Assembly: GCA_020249025.1 (NCBI GenBank)
Contig: JADCGM010000011.1
Location: 1-6,091, forward strand
DNA length: 6,091 bases
Reading direction: 5' to 3'
Source: Alphaproteobacteria bacterium
GTDB lineage: Bacteria > Pseudomonadota > Alphaproteobacteria > Sphingomonadales > Sphingomonadaceae
This document shows, in pieces, positions 1 to 4,129 of this stretch; position 1 is the first letter of the stretch, and each line of letters starts with the position of its first letter. The position numbers and the translations under genes are program-made. The notes below the pieces were generated by a model. That model made no database searches. It was not told the origin of the DNA and saw only the letters and a program-made list of their open reading frames with translations.

Positions 1-254
1 ACGATGGGGCGGTCAGCCATGACGAGTATATGGCCTCGCGCCACAAGGCGTTCGACCGGCTCGACAGCGACCATGACGGGCGGCTGAGCTTTGCCGAATA
101 TGCCGTGCGCACCGAGGCGAAGTTCGCCAAGGCCGACGGCGATCGCGACGGCCGGCTCGACTCCACCGAGTTCGCCAGCACCGCGCCGAAGCCGCGGCCG
201 GTGCAGCGCAAGCCCTGCCCGGCGGGCGAGGGGGCGGCGCGCGGGGAGGGCTAG
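1..254 (+). CDS. EF-hand calcium-binding protein, C-terminal fragment (5' end outside the window)
   Basis: The reading frame is open from base 3 to the TAG at 252-254, giving 83 visible residues; the start lies upstream of the window. The fragment opens inside an EF-hand loop (D-G-A-V-S-H-D-E, loop positions 5-12). Two complete 12-residue loops follow: DSDHDGRLSFAE at residues 21-32 and DGDRDGRLDSTE at 45-56. Both have acidic residues at loop positions 1, 3 and 5, Gly at 6 and Glu at 12, the canonical Ca2+-coordinating pattern, and they are 24 residues apart. A Pro/Arg/Gly-rich tail with one Cys (residues 58-83) follows. An ATG at 30-32 (M10) falls directly after the first loop; starting there would discard a loop that is plainly conserved, so I treat it as internal. 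Small bacterial EF-hand proteins are often exported and may buffer or sense calcium, but the N-terminus that would show a signal peptide is missing. It converges with the MaoC-like gene. Confidence 0.85.
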   Translation, partial: DGAVSHDEYMASRHKAFDRLDSDHDGRLSFAEYAVRTEAKFAKADGDRDGRLDSTEFASTAPKPRPVQRKPCPAGEGAARGEG

Positions 255-706
255 GCGTCGGCCGGGCGGCGGCGGACGAGGCCGATCGAGCGCATCGTCA
301 GCACGGTCTCGCCATGCTGGTTGCGCACCGTGATGATGTTGCGGACCGAGCCCATGTCGGGCCGCGAGCGCGACGGCGTCACCTCGATGCACTCGCCTTC
401 GGCGGTGAGCGTGTCGCCCGGATAGACGGGCTTCACCCACCGCAGCTCGTCGACGCCCGGCGAGCCGAGGCTGGCGGTCGCCTCGCCCGACGACCAGCCG
501 TCGACCATCATCCGCATCGTCATGGCTGCCGTGTGCCAGCCCGAGGCCGACAGGCGGCCGAAATAGGTCTTGGCGGCCGCCGCGTCGTCGAGGTGGAAGG
601 GCTGCGGATCGAACTTGCGCGCGAAGTCGATGACCTCCTCGCGGGTCACCTCATAGGGGCCGAAGGCCTGCCGGCTGCCGACCTGGATGTCTTCGAGATA
701 GCGCAT
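251..706 (-). CDS. MaoC-like (R-hydratase-type hot-dog) acyl dehydratase
   Basis: This 151-residue protein looks like a single-domain member of the MaoC/R-specific enoyl-CoA hydratase family, which hydrates or dehydrates acyl-CoA thioesters. The hydratase signature is visible: FDPQPFH (residues 32-38) carries the expected catalytic Asp33 and His38, followed by the ASGWHTAA stretch (54-61) of the hot-dog helix and RWVKPVYPGDTL (89-100), a very typical family segment. Length fits a stand-alone single hot-dog subunit, which normally dimerises. There is no signal peptide, so it should be cytoplasmic. The ATG at 704-706 is supported by a GGAGGG Shine-Dalgarno at 717-722, 10 bases upstream. The gene follows ychF in the same direction after 97 bp that hold an inverted repeat, and its stop overlaps that of the convergent EF-hand gene. 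The substrate cannot be told from sequence; roles in fatty-acid, polyhydroxyalkanoate-precursor or branched acyl-CoA metabolism are all possible. Confidence 0.9.
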   Translation of the reverse strand: MRYLEDIQVGSRQAFGPYEVTREEVIDFARKFDPQPFHLDDAAAAKTYFGRLSASGWHTAAMTMRMMVDGWSSGEATASLGSPGVDELRWVKPVYPGDTLTAEGECIEVTPSRSRPDMGSVRNIITVRNQHGETVLTMRSIGLVRRRPADA

Positions 707-742
707 GTCGGGATAACCCTCCGCCGCGTTTCCAATTATCGC

Positions 743-772
743 CCGTCATCCCCGCGAAGGCGGTGATGACGG
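743..772. repeat. REP-like imperfect inverted repeat between ychF and the MaoC-like gene
   Basis: CCGTCATC (743-750) pairs perfectly with GATGACGG (765-772). Inside it, CCGC (752-755) pairs with GCGG (760-763) around a GAAG loop, with a single mismatch at 751/764. The core GTCATCCCCGCGAAGGCGG resembles intergenic repeats that are common in high-GC proteobacteria, but copy number cannot be judged from one window. It sits in the 97-bp gap 32 bases after the ychF stop and 37 bases before the MaoC-like start. Neither strand has a T-run after the stem, so it is not a classical intrinsic terminator. It could protect or define the 3' end of the ychF transcript. Confidence 0.6.
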
Positions 773-803
773 AGATTAGGGGCGGCGGGGTCGGGTTCGC
801 CCC

Positions 804-1904
804 TCACACATTGAAGCGGAAGTGCATGATGTCGCCGTCGTGGACGACATACTCCTTGCCTTCGAGCCGCAGCTTGCCCGCGTCGCGCGCCGCAGCTTCG
901 CCGCCGAGCCGGACATAGTCGTCGTAGGCGATGGTTTCGGCGCGGATGAAGCCCTTTTCGAAATCCGTGTGGATCACGCCGGCGGCGTTGGGGGCGGTCG
1001 CGCCCTTCTCGACGGTCCAGGCGCGGGCCTCCTTGGGGCCGGCAGTGAAGAAGGTGATGAGGTGGAGAAGGTCGTAGCCGGCGCGGATGACGCGGGCGAG
1101 GCCGGTCTCCGTCAGGCCGAGATCGGACAGGAAGGCGGGGCGGTCGGCGGCGTCCATCTGCGAGATCTCGGCCTCGATGGCCGCCGAGATGACGACGGCG
1201 CGCGCGCCCTCGGCCGCGGCCTTGGCGGCGACGCGCTCGGAGAAGGCGTTGCCGGTGGCGGCCGACTCTTCCTCGACGTTGCAGACGTAGAGGACGGGCT
1301 TGCCGGTGAGCAGCTGCGCCTGCGCCAGCACGCGGGCTTCCTCGGCGTCCTTGGGCTGGGTGAGGCGCGCGGGCTTGCCCTCGCGCAGCAGGTCGAGCGC
1401 CTGGCCGAGGACGGAGGCGGCGATCTTCGCCTCCTTGTCGCCCTGCTGCGCCTTCTTGGCGAAGGCGGGCACGCGCTTTTCAAGCGATTCGAGGTCGGCG
1501 AGCATCAGCTCGGTCTCGACGGTCTCGGCATCCGCGATGGGGTCGACGCGGTTGTCGACATGCTGGATGTCGTCGTTCTCGAAGCAGCGCAGGACGTGGA
1601 CGATGGCGTCGGTCTCGCGGATGTTGGCGAGAAACTGGTTGCCGAGACCCTCGCCCTTCGACGCCCCGCGCACGAGGCCGGCGATGTCGACGAAGGCGAG
1701 CTGCGTCTCGATGATCTTCGCCGAGCCGGCGATGCGCGCGATCTCGTCGAGGCGCGGATCGGGCACGGGCACCTGCCCGACGTTGGGCTCGATCGTGCAG
1801 AAGGGATAGTTCGCCGCCGCGGCGGCCGCCGACTCGGTCAGCGCATTGAACAGCGTCGACTTGCCGACGTTCGGCAGACCCACGATCCCGCAGCGGAAAC
1901 CCAT
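804..1904 (-). CDS. ychF: Redox-regulated ribosome-associated ATPase YchF (OLA1 family)
   Basis: The 366-residue product closely matches the usual YchF length (363 in E. coli) and architecture. Members are Obg-related P-loop NTPases that prefer ATP and bind ribosomes; they are linked to translation and oxidative-stress responses. Visible motifs are the P-loop GLPNVGKS (residues 9-16), NYPFCTIEPN (32-41) as the switch I/G2 region, DIAG (73-76) as G3 followed by the family hallmark GASKGEGLGNQFL, and NVEE (209-212) at the G4 position. NxxE in place of NKxD is what gives this family its ATP preference. A central helical region spans roughly 130-200, and a C-terminal TGS domain (about 278-366) ends in the typical FRFNV. 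The ATG at 1902-1904 has an AGGAGAGG Shine-Dalgarno 6 bases upstream, inside the end of pth; the pth stop and this start are one base apart, so translational coupling is likely. An alanine run (26-31) after helix 1 replaces the more varied sequence of E. coli. Confidence 0.98.
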   Translation of the reverse strand: MGFRCGIVGLPNVGKSTLFNALTESAAAAAANYPFCTIEPNVGQVPVPDPRLDEIARIAGSAKIIETQLAFVDIAGLVRGASKGEGLGNQFLANIRETDAIVHVLRCFENDDIQHVDNRVDPIADAETVETELMLADLESLEKRVPAFAKKAQQGDKEAKIAASVLGQALDLLREGKPARLTQPKDAEEARVLAQAQLLTGKPVLYVCNVEEESAATGNAFSERVAAKAAAEGARAVVISAAIEAEISQMDAADRPAFLSDLGLTETGLARVIRAGYDLLHLITFFTAGPKEARAWTVEKGATAPNAAGVIHTDFEKGFIRAETIAYDDYVRLGGEAAARDAGKLRLEGKEYVVHDGDIMHFRFNV

Positions 1905-1905
1905 C

Positions 1906-2481
1906 TCAATCCTCTCCTGTGCGCCGCGACACTTCGTTCATGAAGCGCGCGTCGTCGCCCTTCAACAGCCATTCCAGCTCAGCCGCGATCGCGCCGAGCA
2001 CGTCCGGCACCCAGCCGTCGAGCTCCGCCTTCGAGAAGTTGCCGAGCACATGCCCGGTCACCCTCTCCTTGTGGCCGGGATGGCCGATGCCGATGCGGAC
2101 CCGGCGAAACTCGTCGCCGATGTGCGCGGCGATCGAGCGGATGCCGTTATGGCCCGCCGCGCCGCCGCCGGTCTTCACCTTGACCCGCCCGGGCTCCAGA
2201 TCGAGCTCGTCGTAGAAGACGGTGACCTCGGCGGGCGTCAGCTTGAAGAAGCGCATGGCCTCGCCAACGGCGCGGCCGCTCTCGTTCATCCAGGTCGCAG
2301 GCTTCAGCAGCAGCAGCTTCGCCGAGCCGGCGCGACCGTCCGCCGCCAGACCCTGGAACTTCGTCCGCCAGACGTCGAAACGCCAGCTGTCGGCAATGGC
2401 GTCGGCGGCCATGAAGCCGACGTTGTGCCGGTGCAGCGCATATTGCGCGCCCGGATTCCCGAGGCCGACGAGAAGATGCAT
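1906..2481 (-). CDS. pth: Peptidyl-tRNA hydrolase
   Basis: Pth cleaves the ester bond of peptidyl-tRNAs that drop off ribosomes, releasing tRNA for reuse; it is essential in many bacteria and cytoplasmic. The 191-residue length is typical. All key residues of the bacterial Pth family are visible: Asn9 in GLGNPG, the catalytic His19 in HRHNVGF, Met65-Asn66 in the KPATWMNESG segment, the catalytic-dyad Asp91 in YDELDL, and Asn112 in GAAGHNG, equivalent to E. coli N10, H20, N68, D93 and N114. A lid and tRNA-binding region follows, including GIGHPG and VTGHVLG. The start MHLLVGLGNPG matches the family N-terminus exactly, so the ATG at 2479-2481 is well supported although its Shine-Dalgarno is poor: the only candidate, GGAG at 2493-2496, is 11 bases away and sits in a hairpin stem. 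It lies 45 bp after rplY and one base before ychF. Confidence 0.98.
   Translation of the reverse strand: MHLLVGLGNPGAQYALHRHNVGFMAADAIADSWRFDVWRTKFQGLAADGRAGSAKLLLLKPATWMNESGRAVGEAMRFFKLTPAEVTVFYDELDLEPGRVKVKTGGGAAGHNGIRSIAAHIGDEFRRVRIGIGHPGHKERVTGHVLGNFSKAELDGWVPDVLGAIAAELEWLLKGDDARFMNEVSRRTGED
1911..1918 (-). promoter_or_regulatory. ychF ribosome binding site inside the 3' end of pth
   Basis: AGGAGAGG on the - strand lies six bases before the ychF ATG and within the last codons of pth. The pth TGA (1906-1908) falls between this site and the start codon. A ribosome finishing pth would therefore stop almost on the ychF start, which suggests coupled translation. Confidence 0.8.
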
Positions 2482-2485
2482 GGCA

Positions 2486-2524
2486 AGCGTCGCTCCGCCG
2501 CCGAAGCGGCGGAGCGAAAGCGCT
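2486..2524 (-). promoter_or_regulatory. Stable UUCG-loop hairpin between rplY and pth that contains the pth ribosome binding site
   Basis: Read on the - strand, a perfect 12-bp stem (2506-2517 with 2490-2501) closes a C(UUCG)G tetraloop at 2502-2505, an exceptionally stable RNA loop. Beyond a 3-nt bulge (2518-2520) four further pairs form (2521-2524 with 2486-2489). The stem starts two bases after the rplY stop and ends four bases before the pth ATG. GGAG (2493-2496), the only Shine-Dalgarno-like sequence for pth, is fully inside the 3' arm. No U-run follows, so it is not an ordinary intrinsic terminator. Possible roles are limiting pth translation unless ribosomes leaving rplY disturb it, marking an RNA-processing site, or protecting the rplY message. 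Confidence 0.7.
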
Positions 2525-2526
2525 GC

Positions 2527-3132
2527 TTACTCGCCCTCGGCCGGCGCGGCCTCGTCAGCCTGCGCGACGGTCGGGGCCGAGATCGTCGCGACGGTGAAGT
2601 CGCGGTCGGCGATGACCGGCTTCACGCCCGCGGGGAGCTGGAACTTCGAGATGTGGATCGACTCGCCGATCTCGACGCCCGCCAGCGAGCAGACGAGATC
2701 GTCGGGGATCGCGTCGGCCGGGCAGCTGACCTCGACCTCATGGCGGACCCACGACAGCACGCCGCCCTTCTTGATGCCCGGCGACTTCGCCTCGTCGACG
2801 AAGCGGACCGGGACCGAGACGGTCACGGCCGAGTTCGCGCCGATGCGCAGGAAGTCGACGTGGATCGGACGGTCGGTGACCGGATTGAACTGGACGTCGC
2901 GCGGCAGCGTACGGATGGTCTTGCCGCCCGTCGCGATCTCGACGACCGAGTTCATGAAGTGGCCCGTCTGCAGCATCTTGTTGAGGACGCGCTCCTCGAC
3001 GTGGATGCCGACCGGCTCCTGCTTGTCGCCGTAGATCACGGCAGGGACGCGGCCGGCGCGGCGCAGTGCACGGGAGGCTCCCTTGCCAGCCCGATCGCGC
3101 GCCTCGGCCTCAAGCGTCAGCGTTTCGCTCAT
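2527..3132 (-). CDS. rplY: 50S ribosomal protein L25/general stress protein Ctc
   Basis: L25 binds 5S rRNA in the central protuberance of the large subunit. This 201-residue protein is the long Ctc/TL5 type, not the 94-residue E. coli type. The N-terminal L25 beta-barrel domain covers about residues 1-97, with the characteristic GKGASRALRRAGRVPAVIYG (16-35) and RPIHVDFLRI (88-97). The C-terminal TL5-like beta domain covers about 98-187, and a short acidic Ala/Glu-rich tail (190-201) ends the protein, as is common in alphaproteobacterial forms. The ATG at 3130-3132 has a GGAG Shine-Dalgarno (3141-3144) eight bases upstream. It is the first gene of the apparent rplY-pth-ychF cluster and has a candidate promoter about 65 bp upstream. 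In Bacillus the long form is stress-induced; nothing in this sequence shows that here. Confidence 0.97.
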   Translation of the reverse strand: MSETLTLEAEARDRAGKGASRALRRAGRVPAVIYGDKQEPVGIHVEERVLNKMLQTGHFMNSVVEIATGGKTIRTLPRDVQFNPVTDRPIHVDFLRIGANSAVTVSVPVRFVDEAKSPGIKKGGVLSWVRHEVEVSCPADAIPDDLVCSLAGVEIGESIHISKFQLPAGVKPVIADRDFTVATISAPTVAQADEAAPAEGE

Positions 3133-3195
3133 TTTTCAGTCTCCAATACGAATGGCCCGGCGAGCCTCCAGGGATGACCCCGCCGGGGAGCGCGC

Positions 3196-3224
3196 GCCTT
3201 AGCGGAGACGGGGCTGGATGGCAA
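3196..3224 (-). promoter_or_regulatory. Candidate housekeeping promoter for rplY-pth-ychF
   Basis: In the 117-bp gap upstream of rplY, the - strand carries TTGCCAT as a -35 element (3218-3224) and GCTAAGGC as a -10 element (3196-3203), separated by 14 bases. The known Caulobacter housekeeping consensus is TTGaCgS, 10-14 bases, GCTANAWC; the -35 TTG and first C, and six of eight -10 positions, agree. A GC-only stretch follows the -10, the kind of discriminator linked elsewhere to stringent control. A start near 3189 would give a leader of about 57 nt. This is a match by eye, without a start-site mapping. Confidence 0.5.
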
Positions 3225-3249
3225 GGTGGGGGCGGGGCGCCGGACGCGC

Positions 3250-4101
3250 CTACTTCACCCGCTCCGCCTTCAGGCCGTGCTTCGCGAGCATCGCCTGCAC
3301 GCTGTCGGGGCCCGCGAGATGGCCCGCGCCCACCGCCACGAACACCGAACCCGGGGTCGCCATCCGCGTCTTGATCCACTGCGCCCAGCGTGCGTTGCGG
3401 TCGCTCAGCAGCGTCTTGCGCAGGCCCGGCGTCGCATCGAGCCCCTCGTTCATCTCGGCCGCGAGGCGGTCGACGTCGCCCTTGCGCCAGGCGTCGAGCA
3501 TCTGCCCGACCTCGGCCTGCATCGCGGGCAGCTCGTCGACGGTCGCAGTCAGCAGCTCGCGCTGGTCCGCCTCCGGCAAGCCGTCGAACAGCGCCAGCTG
3601 CTCGTCGAGCGTCTCGAGCCCGACGAGCCTCTTGCCGCGCGCGGCGGCGCGAAGCCGCGCCTCGACGCCCTCGCCGGCATCGAGCTGCATCTTGGCGAGC
3701 TGAGCGGTCGACAGGGTGAGCGCCACCAGCCACGTCTCCATGCTCGGCAGCACGACGTCGGGGATGGCGGCGCTCTTCAGCGCGGCGGTCAGCGCCGGCC
3801 GCTTGCCGGTCGGCACCCGGTCGACGACTGGAGGCAGGTTGGACGACAGGCCGCGGCGGAACATGGCGCGTGCGGCCACCTGCGGATCGCTCGGCAGCAG
3901 CACTTCGAGCGCCAGCGTGTCGGACGTGTCGAAGGCGGTCTTCGCCGCCCCCTGCAAGCCGGGCTCGCCCTTCGGCAGCAGATGGACGGTGCCGTAAAGC
4001 CAGATCGTGGTGTCGGGGTCCGCGACCTTCCAAAGCGCCGGCGCCGCCGCAGCGGGAAGGGCGGCGAGGGCGAGGAGAAGCGCGAACAGGCGGGTCAGCA
4101 T
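3250..4101 (-). CDS. TraB/GumN family protein, exported
   Basis: The 283-residue protein fits the TraB/GumN family, related to the eukaryotic Tiki/TRABD metalloproteases. A signal peptide is clear: Arg4, a Leu/Ala-rich core (5-15) and an Ala-rich cleavage region near 17-20, so the mature protein should be periplasmic or outer-membrane facing. Family hallmarks are present: GTVH (37-40) near the N-terminus, Glu66 in LALEV, the GKRLVGLET segment ending at Glu163-Thr164 followed by Gln168, LLSDRNARW (231-239) with its conserved Arg-Asn, and a second GxxH, GAGHLAGP (258-265). The paired GxxH motifs and glutamates are the proposed metal-binding and catalytic set, though bacterial members have no well-established substrate. 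The ATG at 4099-4101 has AGGA five bases upstream. It starts 28 bp after the purL stop in the same direction, so read-through from purL is likely. No functional link with purine synthesis is evident. Confidence 0.92.
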   Translation of the reverse strand: MLTRLFALLLALAALPAAAAPALWKVADPDTTIWLYGTVHLLPKGEPGLQGAAKTAFDTSDTLALEVLLPSDPQVAARAMFRRGLSSNLPPVVDRVPTGKRPALTAALKSAAIPDVVLPSMETWLVALTLSTAQLAKMQLDAGEGVEARLRAAARGKRLVGLETLDEQLALFDGLPEADQRELLTATVDELPAMQAEVGQMLDAWRKGDVDRLAAEMNEGLDATPGLRKTLLSDRNARWAQWIKTRMATPGSVFVAVGAGHLAGPDSVQAMLAKHGLKAERVK

Positions 4102-4129
4102 CGTCGTCCTCGTCGCAAGCGGGCGGCGG

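Noticed and set aside
720..745. Separate promoter for the MaoC-like gene
   Set aside because: A GATAAT resembling a -10 box exists on the - strand, but there is no acceptable -35 at 16-18 bases; too weak to annotate.
1805..1830. Alanine run in YchF as a possible repeat expansion or error
   Set aside because: The reading frame and flanking motifs are intact and the codons are mixed GCC/GCG; it is simply a variable segment filled with alanine in a high-GC genome.
822..1943. Long open frame on the + strand (373 codons) opposite ychF
   Set aside because: It lies exactly antisense to the strongly conserved YchF, has an Asp/Gly/Leu/Arg-rich composition typical of high-GC shadow frames, and shows no recognisable domain.
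2490..2517. Intrinsic terminator after rplY
   Set aside because: The stem is strong but neither strand has a T-run after it; the downstream sequence on the - strand goes straight to the pth start.
1846..3177. Long open frame on the + strand (443 codons) opposite pth and rplY
   Set aside because: It is antisense to two certain genes and crosses their intergenic gap; the composition is Arg/Asp/Ala-rich with no domain. A by-product of high GC content.
3233..3250. Terminator after the TraB/GumN gene
   Set aside because: Only a weak 5-bp GC stem (GGCGC/GCGCC) follows the stop and there is no T-run, so it cannot be separated from chance in such GC-rich DNA.
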